In this document: positions 1-15,219 of the stretch, piece by piece | Layout: every line of letters starts with the position of its first letter | Numbering within the stretch: the first letter of the stretch is position 1 | NCBI RefSeq assembly: GCF_024347495.1 | Contig: NZ_AP025490.1 | Coordinates: 2,852,001-2,916,000 of the forward strand | Length of the DNA: 64,000 nucleotides | Direction: 5' to 3' | From: Vibrio gallaecicus | GTDB taxonomy: Bacteria > Pseudomonadota > Gammaproteobacteria > Enterobacterales > Vibrionaceae | Notes under the pieces: generated by a model | What the model was told of the DNA's origin: nothing | What the model saw: only the letters and a program-made list of their open reading frames with translations | Database searches by the model: none | Translations under genes and position numbers: made by a program

Positions 1-1950
<1,950 letters not shown>

Positions 1951-2182
1951 ATACAACCCGAAAGGGTCTTGTGTATGGCAACTAACCAAGGTTTTGGTTG
2001 TCATCAAGAAGGGTTAATTCTTGATAACTGTTTGCCGGACTCAATTGTGAATCAAACTAGGTTTGATTCGAATACAAGACACTTGAATGTGTTTGTTGTG
2101 TTTATCTAGTTAAAGATAAACATTGAGAACTTTTAAATTTGATTGAATTACTCGTAAGTAATCAATCAGTCAGCTTTCCAAA

Positions 2183-2194
2183 TTGTTAAAGAGC
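2183..2194 (-). promoter_or_regulatory. boxA antitermination site in the 16S-23S spacer
   Basis: On the transcribed strand this reads GCTCTTTAACAA, the rrn boxA sequence bound by NusB/NusE during ribosomal antitermination. The same 12-mer occurs in both leaders (4296-4307, 9737-9748) and in the other spacer (7811-7822). Confidence 0.8.
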
Positions 2195-2249
2195 TTGATT
2201 CAATAAATTGAACCATTTTTAAAAACACTTAAGTAAATGTGCTTAAAGA

Positions 2250-2325
2250 TGGTGGAGCTATGCGGGATCGAACCGCAGACCTCCTGCGTGCAAGGCAGGC
2301 GCTCTCCCAGCTGAGCTATAGCCCC
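2250..2325 (-). tRNA. tRNA-Ala(TGC)
   Basis: A 76-nt cloverleaf with encoded CCA. The reverse complement starts ggggctatagctcagc and carries the anticodon TGC in the loop ct-TGC-ac. It is close to E. coli spacer tRNA-Ala. It lies in the usual place between tRNA-Ile and 23S. Confidence 0.97.
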
Positions 2326-2345
2326 ATCTGTGTTGCAATCGATAT

Positions 2346-2422
2346 TGGTGGGTCTGAGTGGACTTGAACCACCGACCTCCCGCTTATCAGGCGAGCGCTC
2401 TAACCAGCTGAGCTACAGACCC
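2346..2422 (-). tRNA. tRNA-Ile(GAT)
   Basis: A 77-nt cloverleaf with encoded CCA. The reverse complement starts gggtctgtagctcagc and has the anticodon GAT in the loop ct-GAT-aa. It is the first tRNA after 16S, 20 nt upstream of tRNA-Ala, as in standard Ile-Ala spacers. Confidence 0.97.
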
Positions 2423-2452
2423 AATATCGTCTCTTTTACTTTTTAAACCTAA

Positions 2453-2471
2453 TCAATCTGTGTGGGTACTC
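2453..2471 (-). other. 16S processing stem, 3' strand (promoter-distal operon)
   Basis: The spacer RNA just 3' of 16S is complementary at 18 of 19 positions to the leader at 4267-4285. The two strands would close the long stem that loops out 16S, the substrate for RNase III in E. coli. The pairing was worked out by eye. RNase III cleavage is inferred from the family. Confidence 0.7.
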
Positions 2472-2489
2472 ATCAACGATATCTTCGTA

Positions 2490-4044
<1,555 letters not shown>

Positions 4045-4266
4045 AAGATTTTGTCGGCTCAATGAATACTGACTTCAAAACTAATATTTACCGAAGTAAA
4101 CATGTAATTCTAAAGCTATTACCATTCCAACAGAATGGTAATGAATTGACTGTGCCAAAATTAAGTAAACTTAATTTTGTATTGGTCACTCAGTTCATTG
4201 AAACCAAATTGATTTCCGAAGAAATCTTGCTTTGCTATTGCAAAACAAATTTTGATATTCATCAAC

Positions 4267-4285
4267 GAGTGCCCACACAGATTGA
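4267..4285 (-). other. 16S processing stem, 5' strand (promoter-distal operon leader)
   Basis: Leader sequence complementary to 2453-2471, with one C/A mismatch in 19. It is the upstream half of the presumed RNase III stem around 16S. The same sequence stands in the other leader at 9708-9726. Confidence 0.7.
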
Positions 4286-4295
4286 TAGGTTTAAA

Positions 4296-4307
4296 TTGTT
4301 AAAGAGC
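4296..4307 (-). promoter_or_regulatory. boxA antitermination site in the rrn leader
   Basis: On the transcribed strand this reads GCTCTTTAACAA. It lies about 40 nt downstream of the promoter at 4345-4372 and upstream of 16S, the usual place for leader boxA. Confidence 0.8.
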
Positions 4308-4344
4308 TTTGCTTTCAGTGCCTTAGCACTTAAGCAGGACGCGT

Positions 4345-4372
4345 ATAATACGCTTTCTACTTTGAAAGTCAA
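4345..4372 (-). promoter_or_regulatory. promoter of the second tandem rRNA operon
   Basis: On the minus strand: -35 TTGACT (4367-4372), a 16-bp spacer, and -10 TATTAT (4345-4350), followed by the GC-rich discriminator acgcgtcc. A 16-bp spacer with a GC-rich discriminator is typical of stringently controlled rrn P1 promoters. It lies between the upstream operon's 5S and this operon's leader, so the second operon can be transcribed independently. Confidence 0.7.
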
Positions 4373-4406
4373 CATAAAATACTAAGAAAACTTAGAACTC
4401 TATGGT

Positions 4407-4432
4407 GACTTGTCTAGAAACTAGACAAAGTC
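4407..4432 (-). terminator. hairpin downstream of 5S (processing stem or weak terminator)
   Basis: An inverted repeat just after 5S (gacttgtctag / ctagacaaagtc, one bulge). No solid U-run follows on the transcribed strand. I therefore cannot tell a 5S processing stem from a weak terminator. A second small hairpin (ctaag-tttt-cttag) follows at 4382-4395. Confidence 0.4.
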
Positions 4433-4440
4433 GAAATTAA

Positions 4441-4559
4441 AGCCTGGCGATGTCCTACTCTCACATGGGGAAGCCCCACACTACCATCGGCGCTATTGTG
4501 TTTCACTTCTGAGTTCGGCATGGAGTCAGGTGGGTCCACAATGCTATGGTCGCCAAGCA
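4441..4559 (-). rRNA. rrf: 5S ribosomal RNA
   Basis: About 119 nt. The reverse complement starts tgcttggcgaccatagc and ends catcgccaggct, with the conserved internal ccgaactcagaagtgaaac. It closes the promoter-proximal operon. No tRNA follows before the next 16S. The 5S of the second operon would lie outside the window. Confidence 0.95.
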
Positions 4560-4683
4560 AATTTTGCTTTTACTTTCAGTTTAAAAACTGAAGGCAAAAT
4601 AATCTGGAAAGCTGTTTTTGTTCTCTTCAAACTCATTCAAGGTCTGGTATTTCTATGAGTCCACAAAACCCCTTGGGTGTTGT

Positions 4684-7577
<2,894 letters not shown>

Positions 7578-7810
7578 ATACAACCCGAAAGGGTCTTAGT
7601 GTATGGCAACTAACCAAGGTTTTGGTTGTCATCAAGAAGGGTTAATTCTTGATAACTGTTTGCCGGACTCAATTGTGAATCAAACTAGGTTTGATTCGAA
7701 TACAAGACACTTGAATGTGTTTGTTGTGTTTATCTAATGAAAGATAAACATTGAGAACTTTTAAATTTGATTGAATTACTCGTAAGTAATCAATCAGTCA
7801 GCTTTCCAAA

Positions 7811-7822
7811 TTGTTAAAGAGC
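7811..7822 (-). promoter_or_regulatory. boxA antitermination site in the tRNA-less spacer
   Basis: GCTCTTTAACAA on the transcribed strand, identical to the leader boxA sites. Confidence 0.75.
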
Positions 7823-7893
7823 ATAAAGCAAAAAGCTTTAATCAATAACTCGCGTTATTAATTAAAGCTCTGGCTTTAACTAAATCTAAACCA

Positions 7894-7912
7894 TCAATCT
7901 GTGTGGGTACTC
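7894..7912 (-). other. 16S processing stem, 3' strand (promoter-proximal operon)
   Basis: Complementary at 18 of 19 positions to the leader at 9708-9726. It would pair across 16S to form the stem cut by RNase III. Confidence 0.7.
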
Positions 7913-7930
7913 ATCAACGATATCTTCGTA

Positions 7931-9485
<1,555 letters not shown>

Positions 9486-9707
9486 AAGATTTTGTCGGCT
9501 CAATGAATACTGACTTCAAAACTAATATTTACCGAAGTAAACATGTAATTCTAAAGCTATTACCATTCCAACAGAATGGTAATGAATTGACTGTGCCAAA
9601 ATTAAGTAAACTTAATTTTGTATTGGTCACTCAGTTCATTGAAACCAAATTGATTTCCGAGGAAATCTTGCTTTGCTAATGCAAAACAAATTTTGATATT
9701 CATCAAC

Positions 9708-9726
9708 GAGTGCCCACACAGATTGA
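9708..9726 (-). other. 16S processing stem, 5' strand (promoter-proximal leader)
   Basis: Partner of 7894-7912. It sits about 220 nt upstream of mature 16S in the leader. Confidence 0.7.
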
Positions 9727-9736
9727 TAGGTTTAAA

Positions 9737-9748
9737 TTGTTAAAGAGC
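9737..9748 (-). promoter_or_regulatory. boxA antitermination site in the rrn leader
   Basis: GCTCTTTAACAA on the transcribed strand, downstream of both promoters of this operon. Confidence 0.8.
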
Positions 9749-9801
9749 TTTGCTTTTTTGAAGCTTTCCTTTTAATAGGAAACCTCTCAAAGCGGACGTG
9801 A

Positions 9802-9829
9802 ATTCTAGCGATTTAACTTAAAGTGTCAA
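9802..9829 (-). promoter_or_regulatory. rrn P2-like promoter
   Basis: On the minus strand: -35 TTGACA (9824-9829, perfect), a 16-bp spacer, and -10 TAGAAT (9802-9807). It lies about 110 bp downstream of the P1-like promoter, matching the P1/P2 tandem arrangement of rRNA operons. Confidence 0.75.
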
Positions 9830-9915
9830 ACACTTTTTAAATTTAATTTTTTAGAATTTTCGTCTTACTGATTTTCGCTGAAGCCTTATGGCGTCTGCCG
9901 TGTCAGTGAGGCGGC

Positions 9916-9943
9916 ATTATAGAGAGGTTCTCTATATTGGCAA
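9916..9943 (-). promoter_or_regulatory. rrn P1-like promoter
   Basis: On the minus strand: -35 TTGCCA (9938-9943), a 16-bp spacer, and a perfect -10 TATAAT (9916-9921) followed by the GC-rich discriminator gccgcc. The AT-rich stretch upstream (about 9945-9990) could act as an UP element. It is probably the main growth-rate-controlled promoter of the tandem array. Fis sites were not assessed. Confidence 0.75.
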
Positions 9944-10063
9944 GCCTAAAAAGCGATTTTCTTTAAAAAAAACACTCAACTGTTTAGAGAACAACCAAAT
10001 GATTATTTATACCAATTTAGCCTCAAGTTACTTACAGTTTCCTCACAAAATCCTGTGGATAAC

Positions 10064-11317
10064 TTAGTCATCACTATCGAAAAAGTAAGATAGTCTAGAT
10101 CTTGGATTTAGATATTCTCTTACCTTCTCTGGAAGCTTGTTAGGATGAACGGCATTAACTATCTTTATTTCTTTATCTCCTAAATCAATGATAGGAGCCT
10201 GCGTTCGAGGAACGTTAGGGTCGTAAATTAGAACATTAGGAAATAGGATGTTTTTACTATTCACAGAAATGACAAGACCAATCATGTCATTTGAAAGCTG
10301 TACAACCGTACCCGGGGGAAAAACACCCATAAACTTGATCAAAATATTTAGGTTGTCGTTGCTATATAGATGCTTGCAGTTTTTGTATAGATGAGAGAGT
10401 GCAATATAAGGGATTTTTTGTTGGGATGGCACATTGTGATGGCATAGATTATCGAAAGCATTCGCTACTGATATCACTTTTGCTAGTTCATCAATTTGAT
10501 CTTCTTTTAGTCCTTCTGGGTACCCTGAACCATCATTAAGTTCATGGTGCTGGGCAATCACATTCTTGGCACTAATTGGAAAGTCTTCAATCGCCTCCGC
10601 AATATCTAAACCATACTTAGTATGTAGCTTAAGGTAGTTACTTTCTGGTCCAGTTAAAGGAGTTTGCTTTCTTAAAATAGCTGAAGGTATTTTTATTTTA
10701 CCAATATCGTGAAATAGAGCAGCAAATGAAAGCTCTTTTAATTGTTGAGCATTATAGTTTTTTGCCTTTCCCACCATCATGGCAATAACAGCAACATTTA
10801 AAGAATGGAAGTAAATATCTTCAAACTCACTTTTCCCATTCATCAAATGCAAAGTGACATTATCATCACTTAGTAGCTTTTCGACGATATCATCGATTAA
10901 AACTTTCGCTTCTCCAACAGCATCTGCCGGGCGATTCCGAATCTTCGTCATTACAGATCGCATTCTAGCTAACGAACGTTCGAACTCTTTTTCACAATTG
11001 ATAACTCGCCTTCTGTATGAACTTAAGTTTTCAATGCGCTTTTGCTTCTCTTGCCACATTCTTTCAGCTTCAAGATCCATTTCACTCGACACATCGTCAG
11101 TACTTGTTGATTCTTGGTTAGCAGGAAGAGGTTGAGTGTCACTTTGATTTAGATTGATATAAACATATTTAATCCCCAAATGTTTGATCATTTGGATCTG
11201 TTCATTATCTTTTATCTTAAAACTGTTAAACAGAAATGGATGCTCATTCCACTTGACTGGAAGTCGGATATGTAAACCCGGCTGAATACGATCCACTGTA
11301 ATTTTGATACTGGCCAC
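10064..11317 (-). CDS. HD-GYP domain protein, probable cyclic-di-GMP phosphodiesterase
   Basis: A 417-aa cytoplasmic protein. Residues 1-60 match the DUF3391-type N-terminal domain common in Vibrio HD-GYP proteins. Residues 80-130 are charged and probably helical. The HD-GYP domain follows, with HD at 203-204 in HDIGKIKIP and HHELNDGSGYP at 257-267. All metal ligands visible in these motifs are kept, which predicts c-di-GMP hydrolysis to pGpG/GMP. That would promote motility and oppose biofilm. The start is GTG with an in-frame TAG two codons upstream and a weak Shine-Dalgarno; the next ATG would cut into the N-terminal domain. It is monocistronic, about 370 bp upstream of the rrn P1 promoter and on the same strand. 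Confidence 0.9.
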   Translation of the reverse strand: MASIKITVDRIQPGLHIRLPVKWNEHPFLFNSFKIKDNEQIQMIKHLGIKYVYINLNQSDTQPLPANQESTSTDDVSSEMDLEAERMWQEKQKRIENLSSYRRRVINCEKEFERSLARMRSVMTKIRNRPADAVGEAKVLIDDIVEKLLSDDNVTLHLMNGKSEFEDIYFHSLNVAVIAMMVGKAKNYNAQQLKELSFAALFHDIGKIKIPSAILRKQTPLTGPESNYLKLHTKYGLDIAEAIEDFPISAKNVIAQHHELNDGSGYPEGLKEDQIDELAKVISVANAFDNLCHHNVPSQQKIPYIALSHLYKNCKHLYSNDNLNILIKFMGVFPPGTVVQLSNDMIGLVISVNSKNILFPNVLIYDPNVPRTQAPIIDLGDKEIKIVNAVHPNKLPEKVREYLNPRSRLSYFFDSDD

Positions 11318-11400
11318 TTTCTATATACAACACAATCTATGGAGATAATTTATAATATTAATTAATTTATCAGTTGAATTCATTATGTATTTCAGTGCGG

Positions 11401-11808
11401 TTAGCTAAGTTCTTCACAATGTAGCATCCAGCGAATGCCAAATTTATCTTCAACTTTGCCAAATCTTGCTCCCCAAAACGTGTCATTTAAAGGCATCATG
11501 ACGCGTCCACCATCGCAAAAATATTCAAACAGTTGATTTTGAGTATGTGAATCCTCAACCACTAGTGAAAGAGCTATATTATTCCCTTGTAGCTCTTTAG
11601 CGTTCACGCCATCAGACATCATAATTTTGAGACCAAACGCCTCTAGTTCGGCGTGCATGATCCAATCTGGATTGCCCCCTTCAATAAGTTGTGGCGCATC
11701 TCTAAAGTATTGCTTGGTTAGCACAACACCATTAAAGCACTTTCGATAATACTCTAAAGCTTCTTCACAGCGACCACTAAAAAATAAATAAGGGGTTAGT
11801 TTTAGCAT
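11401..11808 (-). CDS. VOC family (PhnB/glyoxalase-like) protein
   Basis: A 135-aa protein of the vicinal oxygen chelate fold, closest to the PhnB-like subgroup. It has an N-terminal TPYLFFSGRCEEALEYY motif and a C-terminal FWGARFGKVEDKFGIRWML motif. Such proteins form dimers and their substrates are mostly unknown, so I give none. I use the internal ATG because AAGGAG lies 6 nt before it; the frame can be extended 14 codons upstream without a better ribosome site. It stands alone between the HD-GYP gene and tRNA-Leu. Confidence 0.8.
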   Translation of the reverse strand: MLKLTPYLFFSGRCEEALEYYRKCFNGVVLTKQYFRDAPQLIEGGNPDWIMHAELEAFGLKIMMSDGVNAKELQGNNIALSLVVEDSHTQNQLFEYFCDGGRVMMPLNDTFWGARFGKVEDKFGIRWMLHCEELS

Positions 11809-11962
11809 AGGCATCTCCTTGGTTGATACTTTAACCATAGACGATGACATTAGGATTGAAAGATAAGAGTGTGACTTTGTTAAGTTTTACCAACAATTTA
11901 CGACTAAAGAATAACGTGGGGAAAAGTGTGAGTAGCTAAAAGCATTTAAGCCTAGAAACAAC

Positions 11963-11988
11963 AAAGCCCCGACATGAGTCGAGGCTTT
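11963..11988 (-). terminator. rho-independent terminator of tRNA-Leu
   Basis: Hairpin aaagccccgac-atga-gtcgaggcttt (one mismatch). On the minus strand it is followed by a short T-rich run (ctttgttg). It lies 12 nt beyond the tRNA 3' end. Confidence 0.7.
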
Positions 11989-12000
11989 ATCATTTAAATA

Positions 12001-12085
12001 TGGTACCGGTAGGCGGACTTGAACCGCCACGCCCGAAGGCAACGGATTTTGAATCCGTCGTGTATACCAATTTCACCATACCGGC
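12001..12085 (-). tRNA. tRNA-Leu(CAA)
   Basis: An 85-nt class II tRNA with encoded CCA and a variable arm (tgccttcgggcg). The reverse complement starts gccggtatggtgaaattgg. The anticodon stem is acgga/tccgt and the loop TTCAAAA, giving anticodon CAA for UUG codons. It is a single-tRNA unit with its own terminator. Confidence 0.95.
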
Positions 12086-12278
12086 ATTATCTTGGGGCGT
12101 TACCCTTTCGATGCTTGGCATTATACGTATGCGAAGTGATCCTGCAAGTATAAAAGATTGAAAAGCAGTGTGTTTGACGATAATTTCGCCATTAACAAGT
12201 AAGCTGTGCGTTAGCTCTCTTTTCAGGAAGCAAGTAAAACTATATTCTGACGAAAATTTTTAGGGTAAGTAAATCATT

Positions 12279-12755
12279 ATGACATCACCAAACAAATTAC
12301 CACCAGCCGGCATGATGAGAAGGTTTAGTGCACTCTTTTACGATGCATTAATCATTCTTGCTGTAGAGATGATGGCTGCAGGTATTGTGATTGCGGTATT
12401 AGAAGCTTTATTAGCAGGCGGGTTAATCTCTTACGCTCCATATGCAGATGCAAGTGATATGCTTTCTAACCACCCAACCTGGAGCTATGTCTATACCTTT
12501 TATCTAGCCGCTGTTTGGGTTTATTTCTTCGTATTCTTCTGGACTCGAGCTGGTCAAACATTAGGAATGAGAGCTTGGAAGTTACGCCTGCAAAATACAG
12601 ATGGGACAGCCATTTCCGTAACACAGGCATTAATTAGGCTAGCAACATCAGGGTTTGGATTATCGAACCTAGCCGTGCCATTTGATCCAAAGAAACGTGC
12701 CTTTCACGATATATGGGCAAAGACAGAAGTCGTTGTTCTTCCAAAGGCTAACTAG
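12279..12755 (+). CDS. RDD family membrane protein
   Basis: A 158-aa inner-membrane protein. It has the RDD family marks: RR at 14-15 and an Asp at 22 at the start of the first membrane segment, then GQTLGMRAWKLRL near 92-104 and KKRAFHDIWAKT near the C-terminus. About three hydrophobic segments are visible (about 21-48, 65-88, 110-130). The molecular function is not established for most members; some RDD proteins are reported as ion antiporters. It is monocistronic between tRNA-Leu and the convergent lptG. Confidence 0.8.
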   Translation: MTSPNKLPPAGMMRRFSALFYDALIILAVEMMAAGIVIAVLEALLAGGLISYAPYADASDMLSNHPTWSYVYTFYLAAVWVYFFVFFWTRAGQTLGMRAWKLRLQNTDGTAISVTQALIRLATSGFGLSNLAVPFDPKKRAFHDIWAKTEVVVLPKAN

Positions 12756-12795
12756 ATAGAGTTGGTTGTCATCTTTAATCTATAAAAACCATAAC

Positions 12796-12827
12796 AAAAA
12801 GGGAAAGCACTGAGCTTTCCCTTTTTT
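12796..12827. terminator. bidirectional terminator between the RDD gene and lptG
   Basis: Hairpin aaaaagggaaagc-actga-gctttcccttttt, with A-run and T-run on either side. It can end transcription from both convergent genes. Confidence 0.85.
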
Positions 12828-12853
12828 ATTTCTAACTTAGATTGACGCCTAAC

Positions 12854-13924
12854 TTAAAGTTTTCGCCTCAGCAACATCACAGCTACGAAGAAAAATACAA
12901 AGCTAGGTGCTAATGCACCAAATGCAGGGGGTATCTGATAAACCAAACTTACTGGGCCGAAAAACTCACTTGAGATATAAAAAGTGAAGCCCGCAATTAC
13001 CCCAGATAATATCCTTGCCCCCATAGTAACACTTCTTAAGGGACCAAAGATAAAAGATAACGCCATCAGCATCATTACAGCAATAGAGATTGGCTGTGTA
13101 ACTTTACGCCAGAAAGCCAACTCATAACGAGATGAATCTTGTTCTGAAGCTTTCAAATATTTTACGTAATCATAAAGCCCACTAAGCGATAGCTCTTCTG
13201 GCTTCACAGTAACAACCGCCAATTTGTCCGGTGCCAGCGATGTTTTCCATAAATAATCTGGTGAAACAATTTTCGAGATTTCAACTTCACTTTCAAAAGA
13301 AGTTGACTGCACACCAGACATCAGCCAAGTGTTATCACCGTTGTATTCAGCAGACTCGGCAAAAAGGCTCGTTTTTAAATTTTTATCTTTATCAAACCGC
13401 CACATATTTACCCCATGTAGCTGTTCACCATCTATTTCAGCGATAAAAATAAAGTCATTCGCATCTCTTGCCCACACACCACTTCGTGTAGAAACAATGC
13501 TACCTCCAGAAATGGACATAGCTCTTAAATCACGAGCCATTTTTTGAGCTTGTGGCGCACCCCACTGCCCTAACAGCATAACAATAACCATCAGTGGTAC
13601 GGCTGTTTTCAATACTGACATACCAATATCCAGCTTAGAAAAACCAGCCGCCTGCATAACAACAAGTTCAGAGCTTGCCGCTAACATCCCTAATCCAATA
13701 AGAGCACCTAACAAAGCCGCCATAGGGAAGAACATTTCAATATCACGTGGAATACTCAAAAGCACAAAATAAAGCGCTTGGAGTAAATCGTATGTACCCC
13801 GCCCTACCTTACGTAGCTGCTCCACATATTTGATGATTCCAGACAAACCAACAAACGTCACTAATACCAAAGACGTTGTCGCAATGATGGTTCGACCTAT
13901 ATATAAATCAAGAATCTTAAACAC
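12854..13924 (-). CDS. lptG: LPS export ABC transporter permease LptG
   Basis: A 356-aa inner-membrane permease (E. coli LptG 360 aa). With LptF and the LptB dimer it forms the LptB2FG ABC transporter, which extracts LPS from the inner membrane and passes it to LptC/LptA. The N-terminal FKILDLYIGRTI, membrane segments near 12-32, 58-80 and 100-120, a periplasmic beta-rich middle, and three C-terminal segments from about 275 fit the family. It follows lptF with 3 nt between them, as the second gene of the usual lptFG operon. Confidence 0.95.
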   Translation of the reverse strand: MFKILDLYIGRTIIATTSLVLVTFVGLSGIIKYVEQLRKVGRGTYDLLQALYFVLLSIPRDIEMFFPMAALLGALIGLGMLAASSELVVMQAAGFSKLDIGMSVLKTAVPLMVIVMLLGQWGAPQAQKMARDLRAMSISGGSIVSTRSGVWARDANDFIFIAEIDGEQLHGVNMWRFDKDKNLKTSLFAESAEYNGDNTWLMSGVQSTSFESEVEISKIVSPDYLWKTSLAPDKLAVVTVKPEELSLSGLYDYVKYLKASEQDSSRYELAFWRKVTQPISIAVMMLMALSFIFGPLRSVTMGARILSGVIAGFTFYISSEFFGPVSLVYQIPPAFGALAPSFVFFFVAVMLLRRKL

Positions 13925-13927
13925 GAT

Positions 13928-15028
13928 TTAAGCAAGCCTCTTCTTTCTAAGTTTTTCTTTAACTCGCCTTACTGGCACGCTATCCATAAAGTTTGCCGCT
14001 ACTGCAACAACAAGAAGTAATGCATTAATCGGCCACATACCTATAACTGCAGGAATACTCCCGTCTTCAATTGAAGATTTTGTTGCACTGATCGCCAAGA
14101 AGTAAGTGAGATAAATAAGAATTGCAGGTCCCATTTTCGCAAAACGCCCTTGACGAGGGTTAACAGCCGAAAGAGGTACAACAAGCATCGTTAATAATGG
14201 GATACACAGCACTAAGGAGATTCGCCATTGAAGCTCAGCTTTTGCTTTGTTGTCTGGGTGAGTAAGCAGATCTAAGGTTGGAATTGCTTCCCAATCTCGT
14301 CCTTTCCTTTCTACATCTCTTTGACCAATTAATCCTTCGTACTCTTCAAAGTGCGTCACCATATAATCTACACGAGTCGGCACACCCTCATATCGAGTAC
14401 CTTCATACATGGTGATCACTTGGCGCCCATCATTCAGCTCTTTTACATCACCAGATTTGGAAAGCATTACGCTCGGCAATATTGAATCTCGAGGAAGAAT
14501 TTGTGCAATGAACACATTTGAAAGCTTGCTGTCTTTTATCGAATCAATAAATACAACTGAAGAGCCGTCTGGTGTTTGCTCGAAACTGCCAGTCTTCAGT
14601 AGGTCTACATTATTTTCAGCTGCCAGTTGCTCAATTAGTTGCGCTTCGCGATCTTGAGCCCAAGGTGATAACCAGAGTGAGTTAAATGCAGCTACGCTCG
14701 CGGTAATAATCGCAAGATACAACGCCGCTTGAATCAGAAACTTGTTTCCAATTCCCGTTGCATTCATCACGACAATTTCACTTTCAGCGTAAAGACGACC
14801 AAAAGTAAGCAATATTCCGATGTAAATACTCAATGGAAGCATGAGTAACCCCATTGCAGGCATGTTCAAACCAACAATGGATAAAATTAGACTTGCGGGT
14901 ATATCACCATCAGAAGCGTCAGCTAAAACGCTGATAAACTTTTGGCTTAAAAATACGAGAAAAAGAACGAAAAATATCGCAAATTGGCTCTTGAGTGTCT
15001 CGCGGATCAAATATCTAACAATAATCAC
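13928..15028 (-). CDS. lptF: LPS export ABC transporter permease LptF
   Basis: A 366-aa permease partner of LptG. The N-terminus VIIVRYLIRETLKSQ aligns with the E. coli start MIIIRYLVRETLKSQ. I therefore use GTG at 15028 rather than TTG two codons upstream; the resulting length equals E. coli LptF. AGG lies about 9-10 nt upstream. The order is membrane segments, periplasmic jellyroll, then membrane segments. The gene is divergent from pepA across about 190 bp, the same arrangement as in E. coli. Confidence 0.93.
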   Translation of the reverse strand: MIIVRYLIRETLKSQFAIFFVLFLVFLSQKFISVLADASDGDIPASLILSIVGLNMPAMGLLMLPLSIYIGILLTFGRLYAESEIVVMNATGIGNKFLIQAALYLAIITASVAAFNSLWLSPWAQDREAQLIEQLAAENNVDLLKTGSFEQTPDGSSVVFIDSIKDSKLSNVFIAQILPRDSILPSVMLSKSGDVKELNDGRQVITMYEGTRYEGVPTRVDYMVTHFEEYEGLIGQRDVERKGRDWEAIPTLDLLTHPDNKAKAELQWRISLVLCIPLLTMLVVPLSAVNPRQGRFAKMGPAILIYLTYFLAISATKSSIEDGSIPAVIGMWPINALLLVVAVAANFMDSVPVRRVKEKLRKKRLA

Positions 15029-15219
15029 GCTCAAATTACCTATACAAAACTTGTTTTTTTAATTGAATCACTATAATTTCCCGTTGAACCTTTTATTTTT
15101 TAAATTTTTACTAAGTGTTAACGTTCTTATTTAAAGGTTAGTTCCATTGTAGGATCCAACAAGTAAGAGCGCATTATCTAACATTTAGTTCTATTTGTCT
15201 TCAGGATGTAGGAGTACGC

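Larger units (their letters stand above)
1951..2489 (-). other. 16S-23S internal transcribed spacer with tRNA-Ile and tRNA-Ala
   Basis: Spacer of the promoter-distal operon. In transcription order it holds the 16S processing-stem strand, tRNA-Ile(GAT), tRNA-Ala(TGC), a boxA and the 23S processing-stem strand. The part next to 23S (about 1951-2194) is nearly identical to the other spacer (7578-7822). Differences include one base missing near 1971 and agtt instead of aatg near 2109. The middle block containing the tRNAs is unique to this operon. Confidence 0.9.
7578..7930 (-). other. 16S-23S internal transcribed spacer without tRNA
   Basis: A 353-nt spacer. I find no cloverleaf, no encoded CCA and no tRNA T-loop in it. 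Where the other spacer carries Ile and Ala tRNAs, this one has an AT-rich stretch (7823-7890) with an inverted repeat around ctttaatcaataa...ttattaattaaag. BoxA and both processing-stem strands are kept. Confidence 0.85.

Noticed and set aside
12001..12085. Apparent TTG anticodon (Gln) when the tRNA is read on the wrong strand
   Set aside because: The anticodon stem is nearly palindromic. Read correctly on the minus strand the loop is TTCAAAA and the anticodon is CAA (Leu), fitting the long variable arm.
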